A stretch of 52,401 nt of DNA, taken from NCBI GenBank assembly GCA_002863085.1, contig PKDT01000056.1, positions 1 to 52,401 on the forward strand, read 5' to 3'. The notes below the pieces were generated by a model. The model had not been told where the DNA came from. It searched no databases and worked only from the letters and a program-made list of their open reading frames with translations. Shown piece by piece: positions 35,063 to 42,689 of the stretch (positions within the stretch are counted from its first letter, which is position 1; each line of letters opens with the position of its first letter). Origin of the DNA: Flavobacteriales bacterium (GTDB taxonomy: Bacteria; Bacteroidota; Bacteroidia; Flavobacteriales; TMED113). A program made the translations under genes and the position numbers.

Positions 35063-35227
35063 CTAGTTTTTTATTCTTAAAATATTGCTTAATTTTTCTT
35101 TTAACTTACTTAACTTCATTGTGCGCCACCAAACCTTATTATGATCTCCCTGCTTTTCTGCTCTATGAATCTTTTTATTAAGCTGATTTATTTTTTTTCC
35201 AATACGTGAAATGTCATCTTTTTTCAT
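35063..35227 (-). CDS. Small basic coiled-coil-like protein, 54 residues
   Basis: A complete frame with ATG at 35225-35227 and TAG at 35063-35065, encoding MKKDDISRIGKKINQLNKK at the start and a KVWWRTMKLSKLKEKL segment. It is strongly basic and helix-prone with heptad-like spacing, and shows no signal peptide. It fills an otherwise empty 255-base gap, and the amino-acid composition looks like a real protein. No family recognised. The call rests on frame and composition only. Confidence 0.5.
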   Translation of the reverse strand: MKKDDISRIGKKINQLNKKIHRAEKQGDHNKVWWRTMKLSKLKEKLSNILRIKN

Positions 35228-35311
35228 ATGTTCAAGTTACAAAATTAATTCAGCAATCATAAATATTAAGTGTTCTAAGATAATAGCTTATATTTACTTA
35301 AAGTTTTAGAT

Positions 35312-35506
35312 ATGAGAAAACTACTTAATCAATTCATTATACTCACAATAACTTTTTGGATTGCAAGTCCACTAGTTGACTTATTTGTGATTAACAAGGC
35401 TATTTCTGGTATTGAAGATTATATTAATTATATTCTGATTGCTAAATCAGCATTATTCGGGCTAGTTTTCACAGTTGTTATGAATTTGATTGTTTCAAAA
35501 CATTAA
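35312..35506 (+). CDS. Small two-helix membrane protein
   Basis: A 64-residue protein with two predicted hydrophobic segments (about 7-27 and 40-60) joined by a short loop with GIEDY. No family recognised. It stands alone, 42 bases before a lipoprotein gene on the same strand. Confidence 0.55.
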   Translation: MRKLLNQFIILTITFWIASPLVDLFVINKAISGIEDYINYILIAKSALFGLVFTVVMNLIVSKH

Positions 35507-35547
35507 AAATTTCACAAAAATTCTTAACTTTAACTAAATAGTTTTTT

Positions 35548-35943
35548 ATGAAAAGTTCATCTTACATTTTATTCGCATTTACGTTAATCGCCAGTATTTT
35601 ATTAGTCTCTTGTGACAAAGAAAGTGACAGCTCAGACGAAAACAATACTTGTACAGAGTGTAGCGATAATAGTGCGCAAGTGAGACTTGCCATTCAAAAT
35701 GACGGATACACAGAAATTGAAGTCAACCCAATTCAAAAGGAAGAATGTTATTTCGAAGAATGGGATAAGAGCTTGATGACACCTGTGTACGGTTTATTTG
35801 AGTACTACAATGCAGATGGTATGTGGGTAGCCTCTATTGACTATGGAGATGGCAGTTGTGACAATCAAGCGACCAAATCGTGGGATACAAGTGTTTTCCC
35901 CGATAATCCAGAGGGAAGCCTAGAATTCTCAATATTCGAGTAA
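35548..35943 (+). CDS. Unknown lipoprotein
   Basis: A 131-residue protein with a clear lipobox (LLVSC, cysteine 22). The mature part begins with an acidic serine-rich linker, then CTECSDN and a small acidic beta-rich domain with two further cysteines. No family recognised; an outer-membrane location is expected from the signal. Confidence 0.75.
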   Translation: MKSSSYILFAFTLIASILLVSCDKESDSSDENNTCTECSDNSAQVRLAIQNDGYTEIEVNPIQKEECYFEEWDKSLMTPVYGLFEYYNADGMWVASIDYGDGSCDNQATKSWDTSVFPDNPEGSLEFSIFE

Positions 35944-36010
35944 ATCCTAGCTCAAATCAAAATAAAAAACTTTACATATACTCTGATTTTAAGTTAATTT
36001 TAACCTTCTA

Positions 36011-36463
36011 ATGAAGCTGAAAAAAATTCATAACTCGAACGAGTTAAAAATATACGTTGCCGACAAATCAATGTCATTAAAAATCCCCTACTTCGAAGGA
36101 GGTGTTTCAGCTGGCTTCCCGTCTCCGGCTGAAGACTACATGGACGGGAAACTAGATTTAAATAATCTTTTAATTAATAACCCGTCATCTACATATTACG
36201 TGAGAGTGGTTGGAGATAGTATGAAGAATGCAGGAATAATAAGCGGAGACCTCCTGGTTGTAGACCGGTCTTTAGAAATAACTAACAACTGTATAGTTGT
36301 AGCATTTCTTGACGGAGAATTTACTGTGAAGAGAATAAAAAAAACAACTAACAAAATGTTTTTACAGCCCGAAAACTCTAATTACAAGGCCATTGAAATT
36401 ACTGAGGAAATGGATTTCGAGTTATTTGGGGTAGTAGCTCATGCAATACATCACTTCATATGA
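36011..36463 (+). CDS. umuD: UmuD-like self-cleaving S24 peptidase
   Basis: Accessory subunit of DNA polymerase V, activated by RecA-stimulated self-cleavage. The 150-residue protein lacks a DNA-binding domain, which separates it from LexA. The cleavage site is A34-G35 in SAGFPSPAEDY, the nucleophile is S70 in VVGDSM and the general-base lysine is K107 in EFTVKRIK. Its stop overlaps umuC in an ATGA. No LexA box could be recognised in the 67 bases upstream. Confidence 0.93.
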   Translation: MKLKKIHNSNELKIYVADKSMSLKIPYFEGGVSAGFPSPAEDYMDGKLDLNNLLINNPSSTYYVRVVGDSMKNAGIISGDLLVVDRSLEITNNCIVVAFLDGEFTVKRIKKTTNKMFLQPENSNYKAIEITEEMDFELFGVVAHAIHHFI

Positions 36464-37710
36464 TAGGACTAGCTGATTGTAATAATTTCTATGCATCTTG
36501 CGAAAGAGTCTTTAACCCCAGATTAAAAAATGAAGCAGTTATAGTCCTCTCTAACAATGATGGGTGCGTGATTGCACGAAGTAATGAGGCTAAAAAATTA
36601 GGCGTCAGAATGGGTGCACCTGTCTTTAAAATCAAAGACACTATTTCAAAGTACAACATCAATGTTTTCTCAACTAATTTTGCTCTGTACGGGGATATGT
36701 CCGAAAGAGTGATGAATACATTAAAGTCTGAAGTAGACGAAGTTGAAATTTACTCCATTGATGAAGCGTTCTTAAACTTTTCCGACTTCATAGATACAGA
36801 CAGAGCTATTCACATTAAGAAAAAAGTGAAACAGTGGACTGGTATCCCTGTATCTATAGGCATTGCACCAACTAAATCATTAGCCAAAATAGCTAATCAT
36901 ATGGCAAAGAAATATACCTCTAATGGCATATTCATAATAAATAATGATTCCCTGGCCGATCAAATACTAAAAAAGTTTCCTATTGAAGAAGTCTGGGGAA
37001 TTGGAAGAAGATTTGGTAAAAAACTAAGCTACTTCAATATAAAAACAGCATTAGAATTTAAGAATGCCAATAGTAAATGGATAAAAAAGAATTTTTCTGT
37101 AAACGGTCTGCGTTTACAAAAAGAACTCAAAGGTGAGATTTGCTACCCTTTGGAGAGTGGTTATAAATCAAAAAAAAATATCTGCACCTCCCGTTCTTTT
37201 AGCAAAGAAATAAAAAACTTTAGCCATTTAAGTGAAATAGTGAGCAGTTTTGCTAATAACTGTGCTTACAAACTTCGAAAACAAAAAAGTTGTTGCACAA
37301 AAATATCTGTGTTTCTAATGACAAATCGCTTTAAATTAAACTCTCCTCAATACTTCCCAAGTATAACTCTAAATTTTGATACACCAACCAACGATAGTTT
37401 TGAAATAGTTAGCAGGGCAAATAAAGCACTATTTAAAATTCATAACCCAAAATACTCTTACAAAAAGGCCGGTGTTGTTGTACATAACACTTCCCCTGAG
37501 AGCAGTATTCAAACATCTTTGTTTGATACAATTGACAGAAAAAAGAGACAACAAATAATGAAATCTATGGACCTACTTAATTCTAAAATGGGTAAAAATA
37601 AAATTCACCTAGCATCGGGCAATTTTAATAGAAAATGGACTTTTAAGAGAGAGAAACTGTCACCATGTTACACTACTATGTTTTCTGATATACTAAAAAT
37701 ACAACTGTAA
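36460..37710 (+). CDS. umuC: UmuC-like Y-family DNA polymerase
   Basis: Catalytic subunit of translesion polymerase V. The 416-residue protein has the first metal aspartate in LADCNNFYASCE, the SNNDGCVIARSNEAK steric-gate region, YSIDEAF with the two carboxylates of the palm, and PVSIGIAPTKSLAKIANHMAKK of the helix-hairpin-helix lead-in. The little-finger domain follows. It is translationally coupled to umuD. Confidence 0.96.
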   Translation: MIGLADCNNFYASCERVFNPRLKNEAVIVLSNNDGCVIARSNEAKKLGVRMGAPVFKIKDTISKYNINVFSTNFALYGDMSERVMNTLKSEVDEVEIYSIDEAFLNFSDFIDTDRAIHIKKKVKQWTGIPVSIGIAPTKSLAKIANHMAKKYTSNGIFIINNDSLADQILKKFPIEEVWGIGRRFGKKLSYFNIKTALEFKNANSKWIKKNFSVNGLRLQKELKGEICYPLESGYKSKKNICTSRSFSKEIKNFSHLSEIVSSFANNCAYKLRKQKSCCTKISVFLMTNRFKLNSPQYFPSITLNFDTPTNDSFEIVSRANKALFKIHNPKYSYKKAGVVVHNTSPESSIQTSLFDTIDRKKRQQIMKSMDLLNSKMGKNKIHLASGNFNRKWTFKREKLSPCYTTMFSDILKIQL

Positions 37711-37711
37711 T

Positions 37712-38122
37712 ATGACGTTATATTTATTAATCTCTAACCTTGTTGTAAATAGCATTCTACTGGGAATAATACTAATGACGCAATTCGTAAACTATCCATT
37801 ACTAGATAGCTATAATGAAAACTTTCATACAATTCATCAAAATTACATGAAACGCATGGGTTATTTGGTGGGACCAATCATGGTATTAGAGTTTTTAATT
37901 ATCTCATTTTTATTTTTGTCAAACTTTGAAAATAAATTAACTGCAGCAATGTTTATAACAACCTGCTTAATATGGATTAGTACGTTTCTTATACAAGTTC
38001 CAGTACATAAGGGCCTGACAAATAGGAAAGAAAAAAAATTAATACAAAAGCTTATCAATACAAATTGGATAAGAACAATACTATGGTCTGTAAAGTTAGT
38101 GTTAAGCTTAATTTCATTTTAA
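37712..38122 (+). CDS. Small integral membrane protein, four helices
   Basis: A 136-residue protein with about four transmembrane segments, an N-terminal TQFVNYPLL, a VPVHKGL loop and the C-terminal TNWIRTILWSVKL. The VPxHxxL ... TNWxRTxLW arrangement recalls the DUF1772/anthrone-oxygenase-like group and proteins I associate with photolyase loci in marine bacteria. It begins 1 base after umuC and converges on the photolyase gene, overlapping its end by 9 bases. Function not known. Confidence 0.65.
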   Translation: MTLYLLISNLVVNSILLGIILMTQFVNYPLLDSYNENFHTIHQNYMKRMGYLVGPIMVLEFLIISFLFLSNFENKLTAAMFITTCLIWISTFLIQVPVHKGLTNRKEKKLIQKLINTNWIRTILWSVKLVLSLISF

Positions 38123-39583
38123 TCTGGTGGTTCTTTTTCTAACATGAAGGGCCATTAGTCGTTTTGACTCTGATTTTGCAAATTTATTTTTTTTTATGCT
38201 CCATAATTGTTGTCTGCTCTTTACAACAGATTTGACTGGAGGCACAATCGGGTCGTTATATTTAGAGCTGTTATCTATATTATCGAAAAGGGAATAACAT
38301 TTATTGTGTAGCCAAGGTTCGTGAATCTCAGAAGAATTCATATCTCTCAGTTCAGGCACCCATTTTTTTATAAACTCACCCAAACTATCATGTTCGATAG
38401 ACTGTTTGATAGGATTGTAAATTCGAATTGTATTAAAACCTGTAAGGCCAGCTTGCATTTGAAATTGGGTGTAGTGAATGCCCGGCTCATAATCTAAAAA
38501 CATATTTGACATGTGATATATACCATTTCTCCAATCCTGATTAAGATGATGACATAAAAAAGAAACTAACATAGCTCTCATTCTAAAATTAATCCATCCA
38601 GTCTCAATTAAACATCTCATTGTTGCGTCAACAAGTGGGTAGCCTGTTAATCCTTCTTTCCATTGTTGTAAAAATGATGTATTTTCATCAAACTTAATAT
38701 TTTCGTAAGCCCGATTAATAAATTTATTTTCATAATCACAGTCAGACTCAAACTTTTGGATAAAGTGTGATCTCCATTTTAGTCTTGCAGTAAAAGCATT
38801 AATAGACCTTTTGTTCTTTATATTAGAATCAGTTTTTTTAATTTGTTGATATGCTTGTCTTACCGAAATATTTCCCCATGCTAGATAAGGAGATAATCTA
38901 CTACAGCTCTTATGACTTTTCAAGGGCTTTGAAATATATTTTGAATAGTTTAAATGCCTTTCAAACGCAAAAGATTCTAGAACTTTGTGAGCTTCATTTT
39001 CACCAGCTTTTAAAAATGAGTTTGAATAATTCGCAATTTGGTTTCTAAAATTAGTGGGCAATAAAAACTTTTCAAACTTATTACTTAAATTAGAAACTGA
39101 AAAAGTAGTTTGTTTAATTTCTTGATTCACATAATAGTACCAATTTTTATCCCAACCGTCCCTACTTTTTATTCCTCTTTTAACTCCTTGCTTATCGAAT
39201 TGAATCCAATTAATATTTTTTGAATTAAATATTCTTTGAACAGAATTGTCTCGATTCCATGATGCTCTAATCCCAGTTTCTTTGTAGGATAAAACATTTT
39301 TTATGTCATATAAATCAGCCAAGTATCTGAAAATATTTTTAGACAAATCATAAAAAATATTTATCGACCTTTTATATTTTTTTAACTTTTCATTTACATC
39401 TGATATTGAACTGTAAACAAATTGATGGTGACGTAAACTTAAATCTCCATAACACAAGAGTTCAGTGTCATAGATATATATGATTAAATAATCTTCATTA
39501 AGCGTTTCAGCATAATATAATGGTTCGTGGTCTTGCGTCCTTATATCTCGCTTAATCCAAACTATATTTATTTTTTTTTTCAC
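38114..39583 (-). CDS. Atypical cryptochrome/photolyase-family flavoprotein
   Basis: 489 residues from GTG 39581-39583, giving [14 protein letters not shown], the expected N-terminal start of the alpha/beta antenna domain; an ATG at 39628 would lengthen the overlap with the DUF2256 gene. The FAD domain has [41 protein letters not shown] and NQDWRNG. In classical photolyases the next block is NNGxWQWAAGTG; here it reads [18 protein letters not shown], so by eye the FAD-proximal asparagine and tryptophan (N378 and W382 in E. coli) become H and F. A blue-light receptor or a different repair specificity is plausible. Paired with DUF2256 as commonly seen. Confidence 0.88.
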   Translation of the reverse strand: MKKKINIVWIKRDIRTQDHEPLYYAETLNEDYLIIYIYDTELLCYGDLSLRHHQFVYSSISDVNEKLKKYKRSINIFYDLSKNIFRYLADLYDIKNVLSYKETGIRASWNRDNSVQRIFNSKNINWIQFDKQGVKRGIKSRDGWDKNWYYYVNQEIKQTTFSVSNLSNKFEKFLLPTNFRNQIANYSNSFLKAGENEAHKVLESFAFERHLNYSKYISKPLKSHKSCSRLSPYLAWGNISVRQAYQQIKKTDSNIKNKRSINAFTARLKWRSHFIQKFESDCDYENKFINRAYENIKFDENTSFLQQWKEGLTGYPLVDATMRCLIETGWINFRMRAMLVSFLCHHLNQDWRNGIYHMSNMFLDYEPGIHYTQFQMQAGLTGFNTIRIYNPIKQSIEHDSLGEFIKKWVPELRDMNSSEIHEPWLHNKCYSLFDNIDNSSKYNDPIVPPVKSVVKSRQQLWSIKKNKFAKSESKRLMALHVRKRTTRLK

Positions 39584-39716
39584 TGCTCTTTTTATTTCTT
39601 CTACACTTTTCACTACAATATTTAACATTATCCCAGTCTCTTTTCCATTTTTTTCTCCAGTTAAATGGTTTATTACATACTAAACAATTCTTTAATTGAA
39701 GCCTTTTTTTTATCAC
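39552..39716 (-). CDS. DUF2256 zinc-ribbon-like small protein
   Basis: 54 residues from GTG at 39714-39716, sequence starting [14 protein letters not shown]. The four cysteines CLVC and CSEKC with the intervening [18 protein letters not shown] fit DUF2256, a short zinc-finger-like domain that neighbours cryptochrome/photolyase genes. The protein is very basic. It overlaps the photolyase start by 32 bases, so the two are translationally coupled. A longer in-frame extension to 39926 lies across the promoter and the YceI gene and is not credible. Confidence 0.8.
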   Translation of the reverse strand: MIKKRLQLKNCLVCNKPFNWRKKWKRDWDNVKYCSEKCRRNKKSSEKKNKYSLD

Positions 39717-39752
39717 GCCTAATCTGTTAAATATTAAAGAAACACTAAATAC

Positions 39753-39805
39753 TTGCACAAGATAAATATTTTTGTATAACTTTGTGTTATAACTTTTATA
39801 CAAAA
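39753..39805 (+). promoter_or_regulatory. YceI promoter with nested repeats (candidate operator)
   Basis: TTG at 39753-39755 and TAACTTTG at 39777-39784 are 21 bases apart, an excellent match to the Bacteroidetes TTG / TAnnTTTG promoter. The same stretch contains a perfect 10-bp inverted repeat TTTTGTATAA (39770-39779) and TTATACAAAA (39796-39805), a direct repeat of TATAACTTT at 39775-39783 and 39788-39796 (13-base step), and the 8-bp palindrome GTTATAAC at 39786-39793. A dimeric regulator binding here would cover the -7 box. The divergent DUF2256-photolyase genes share the region. Confidence 0.65.
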
Positions 39806-39807
39806 TA

Positions 39808-40443
39808 ATGATGAAAACTAAATATTTAATTTTATTATTGTCTGCGATGTTATTAAATATAACACCATCACAAGCATGTAAAAATTGTGGTTGCAGGGCA
39901 AAGTCTAATAACACAACAGAACACACTCACAGTCCTAATAGCACAACTAATGATATTTACGCACAAAAAAGCGAAGTGATATGGAAAGCTTCTAAAGTTG
40001 GGGGAGATCACGAAGGTGAAATAGCTATAAGATCTGGTCATCTACACTTTGAAGAGAAAAGGCTAATCTCAGGAAAGGTAGACATTGACATGCAATCTAT
40101 TGTTTGCACTGATTTAGAGGGAAATTATAAAGATCAATTAGAAAAGCACTTAAATTCATCTGATTTCTTTGATACTAAAAAGCATCCTATTTCATCAATA
40201 GAACTTATTGAATGTTCTTACAAAGGATATGGTAAATATGAGATTGATTCCAAAATAACAATAAAAGGAATAACGCAGGATGTAACTTTTACTGCAACAG
40301 TGAAAAATGGAGTAGCTAGCGCTGACCTTACACTTGATAGATCAAAATTTGACGTGAGATATGGCTCCGGTTCATTTTTTAGTGACTTGGGTGACAACTT
40401 GATTTATGATGAATTTGAACTTAACATAAGAATGACATATTAA
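39808..40443 (+). CDS. YceI-family exported protein with Cys/His-rich leader
   Basis: A 211-residue lipocalin-fold YceI protein, a family that binds isoprenoid or amide lipids in the periplasm. The signal peptide is followed by a mature N-terminus [12 protein letters not shown] with three cysteines, a short histidine stretch EHTHS, then the domain: [51 protein letters not shown]. The Cys/His cluster suggests metal binding in addition. Read from a strong promoter and followed at 1-10 base spacing by three small genes. Confidence 0.92.
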   Translation: MMKTKYLILLLSAMLLNITPSQACKNCGCRAKSNNTTEHTHSPNSTTNDIYAQKSEVIWKASKVGGDHEGEIAIRSGHLHFEEKRLISGKVDIDMQSIVCTDLEGNYKDQLEKHLNSSDFFDTKKHPISSIELIECSYKGYGKYEIDSKITIKGITQDVTFTATVKNGVASADLTLDRSKFDVRYGSGSFFSDLGDNLIYDEFELNIRMTY

Positions 40444-40444
40444 T

Positions 40445-40627
40445 ATGAAAAATCTGAAAAACTTTTGGATGGTATATTACCCCGTTATCCTTGCCTTTCT
40501 TTCTTTTTTGTACTCTGTAAGCCTTTGGTTTTCAGGACAACAACTTGAAGGAATATTTGTTGGAATATGGGTTCCCTCAATCCTTGCATTATCTATTGTA
40601 ATAAGACAACGACGAAATAACAAATAA
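40445..40627 (+). CDS. Small membrane protein, 60 residues
   Basis: Begins 1 base after the YceI stop. Two hydrophobic helices (about 8-28 and 36-53) with aromatic residues, ending in a basic IRQRRNNK tail that should lie in the cytoplasm. No family recognised, but the tight placement and codon pattern support expression. Confidence 0.6.
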   Translation: MKNLKNFWMVYYPVILAFLSFLYSVSLWFSGQQLEGIFVGIWVPSILALSIVIRQRRNNK

Positions 40628-40637
40628 ATAGTTTATT

Positions 40638-40790
40638 ATGAATAATATATTTATGTTTATTATTGGACTAATTATATTTTGTGCATATATGTTCACAATG
40701 TTTTACAACATATATACTGCTAACGCCGCCCAGTCAAAACAAAACGAAAATGATCCTGAGCTTAACAGCTCGAAAGATAAAATAAATTAA
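40638..40790 (+). CDS. Small single-helix membrane protein, 50 residues
   Basis: ATG 40638-40640, TAA 40788-40790. An N-terminal helix (IFMFIIGLIIFCAYMFTMFY) is followed by a polar tail with NENDPELNSSKDKIN. It lies 10 bases after the previous small gene and 1 base before the thioredoxin-like gene, and so belongs to the same transcript. No family recognised. Confidence 0.6.
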   Translation: MNNIFMFIIGLIIFCAYMFTMFYNIYTANAAQSKQNENDPELNSSKDKIN

Positions 40791-40791
40791 T

Positions 40792-41037
40792 ATGGAAATT
40801 GTAATGATTAAAAAAAAGGGATGTATGCCTTGCAAAGAATTCGAACCAATTGTAAAAACTGCAACAGAAAACTACAAAATCGGCTTCCGAACCCTGATGG
40901 GCGAAACAATGCCCGAAAAGTTTCAACCTCCCTATTATCCTTATTTTTACTTGTATGATAACAAAACAGTTTTAGAGAGCTGGGGCGGAACCAATGAAAA
41001 AAAATTAAATTCTGTTCTTAAAAGAAAACTAGGTTAA
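40792..41037 (+). CDS. Small thioredoxin-like protein
   Basis: An 81-residue protein with a CMPC active site (C11, C14) directly after the first strand and YYPYFYLYDNKT at the position of the cis-proline strand. It is shorter than a standard thioredoxin and lacks a signal peptide. A redox role is inferred from the CxxC motif; partner unknown. Last gene of the YceI run. Confidence 0.75.
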   Translation: MEIVMIKKKGCMPCKEFEPIVKTATENYKIGFRTLMGETMPEKFQPPYYPYFYLYDNKTVLESWGGTNEKKLNSVLKRKLG

Positions 41038-41068
41038 TTTCTTGAAATAAAATATAAGTCTACCCTTC

Positions 41069-42586
41069 GTGAATATTTTTTTTAAATACGCCGTATTACT
41101 TTTTCCTTTGATTTTAGCTGGTCAAGACTGGGTGCAACTTTCAAGTTATCCTGGGCCAGGTAGACACCACCCAATAACATTTTCAAATAATCAATTCGGT
41201 TTTGTTATGGCTGGACAAAGTAGTAGTGGTGAATATCTTGACGATGTATATAAATATAATCCTGTCAATAATGAGTGGACCCAAGTAAGTGCCTTCCCTG
41301 GTGGACCAAGAGGTTACGGTTATGGGGTATCTAACAACACCCATGCATTTGTTGGATTTGGCAAATTCCAAAATCAATATCCTACTGACTGGTGGCGCTA
41401 TGATATGGCAAATGATAATTGGGTAGAGTTAACGCCGTTCCCTGGACAGGGAAGGAACCATCCTGCTATGATATTACTGGATAATAAAATATATGTTGGA
41501 ATGGGTAGTACTAACCAAAATTATGGTGACTGGTGGGAGTACAGTATCGAATCTGACAGTTGGTCTGAGAAATCGTATTTTGATTATGGAGACAGACATC
41601 ACCCTTATTATTTTTCTGCAAGTAATAAAGTTTTTGTTGGCTTTGGTCACGGCAATAATCAAAATGGTAGTATGACAATTTATAATGACTTTTATGAATA
41701 CGATTATGAGAACGACAACTGGATCGAGGTTAACAACTTTGAAGGTGAGGGAAGGGTTGCTGGCACTCAGTTTTCATTTGATGACAAAGGATATATTTTA
41801 AGTGGTGACGGAGATAGTCACGGTCCTTTAGACTATGGAGAATTTTGGCAATATGATGCAATCAACAATATCTGGAGCGAAATGACACCGCACCCCGGCG
41901 GAGCGAGATGGGCCCCTGGTACATTTGTGATAAACTGTGATGTTTATTTAACCTCTGGGTTTGAACAAGATTCAAACACAATGCATAATGATTTGCTTAA
42001 ATTTAACCTGGAAGAGAACTGCTCATGTGCTAATTATCCAATGTTTGAAAATTATTATTACAATGATGAACTGAGTTATCTTCCAAATTGTAATGTTTCC
42101 CACGAAATAGAGCTTGAAAGCGGATGGTCGTTGATTTCTACTTACATCACACCTAATGAAAACAATTTAGAAGAAATTTTTTCTGATAACATAGAAAACA
42201 TATACATTATTAAAGACGGTAACGGAAATGTGTTTTGGCCTGAGTTCGGTATAAACGAAATTGACAGCTTAAAAATTGGACTTGGTTATCAAGTAAAAAT
42301 GACTAATGACGACACGCTAAAAATTATTGGACAACCCAGTCCTCTTTCATCAATAATCAACCTTAATGAAGGTTGGAATATAGTCGGTTGTCTAAGCCCT
42401 ACAGATATTAATATTGATATTGCGTTCCAAAATTTCATTTCAGATATTGAAATTTTGAAAGACTCATGGGGTAATGCATTTTGGCCAACTTACAATTTAA
42501 ATAATGTTGGCAACCTGGCAGCTGGTCAGGCCTATCAAATTAAGATGAATGTTTCAACCCCTATTCAATTTAACTTAACTGACTAA
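41069..42586 (+). CDS. Secreted kelch-repeat protein with two C-terminal GW...FWP modules
   Basis: 505 residues; start GTG at 41069 followed by signal peptide NIFFKYAVLLFPLILAGQ. Residues 20-330 are about six kelch-type blades with the Y..NNxW and PGxGRxHP pattern. The last 150 residues carry two tandem modules, each starting SGW or EGW, continuing with KDxxGNxFWP and ending GxGYQ/AYQxKM (about 42115-42340 and 42361-42580). No canonical T9SS domain follows. Probably an extracellular or surface beta-propeller; no enzymatic motif recognised. Confidence 0.85.
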   Translation: MNIFFKYAVLLFPLILAGQDWVQLSSYPGPGRHHPITFSNNQFGFVMAGQSSSGEYLDDVYKYNPVNNEWTQVSAFPGGPRGYGYGVSNNTHAFVGFGKFQNQYPTDWWRYDMANDNWVELTPFPGQGRNHPAMILLDNKIYVGMGSTNQNYGDWWEYSIESDSWSEKSYFDYGDRHHPYYFSASNKVFVGFGHGNNQNGSMTIYNDFYEYDYENDNWIEVNNFEGEGRVAGTQFSFDDKGYILSGDGDSHGPLDYGEFWQYDAINNIWSEMTPHPGGARWAPGTFVINCDVYLTSGFEQDSNTMHNDLLKFNLEENCSCANYPMFENYYYNDELSYLPNCNVSHEIELESGWSLISTYITPNENNLEEIFSDNIENIYIIKDGNGNVFWPEFGINEIDSLKIGLGYQVKMTNDDTLKIIGQPSPLSSIINLNEGWNIVGCLSPTDINIDIAFQNFISDIEILKDSWGNAFWPTYNLNNVGNLAAGQAYQIKMNVSTPIQFNLTD

Positions 42587-42689
42587 GACCAAATCTTTTC
42601 AACAAAATAATTATCTTTGACCAAAATAATTTAATTAAAATGAATTATAACATAACTGAATTGATTACATTAATCTTTAGAAATTACTT

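Noticed and set aside
36011-36463. LexA repressor instead of UmuD
   Set aside because: The protein lacks the N-terminal winged-helix domain, starts directly with the cleavage-arm region and is coupled to umuC.
39717-39926. N-terminal extension of the DUF2256 gene up to 39926
   Set aside because: The extension covers the YceI promoter and the YceI signal peptide in antisense and is not similar to DUF2256; the GTG at 39716 gives the expected short protein.
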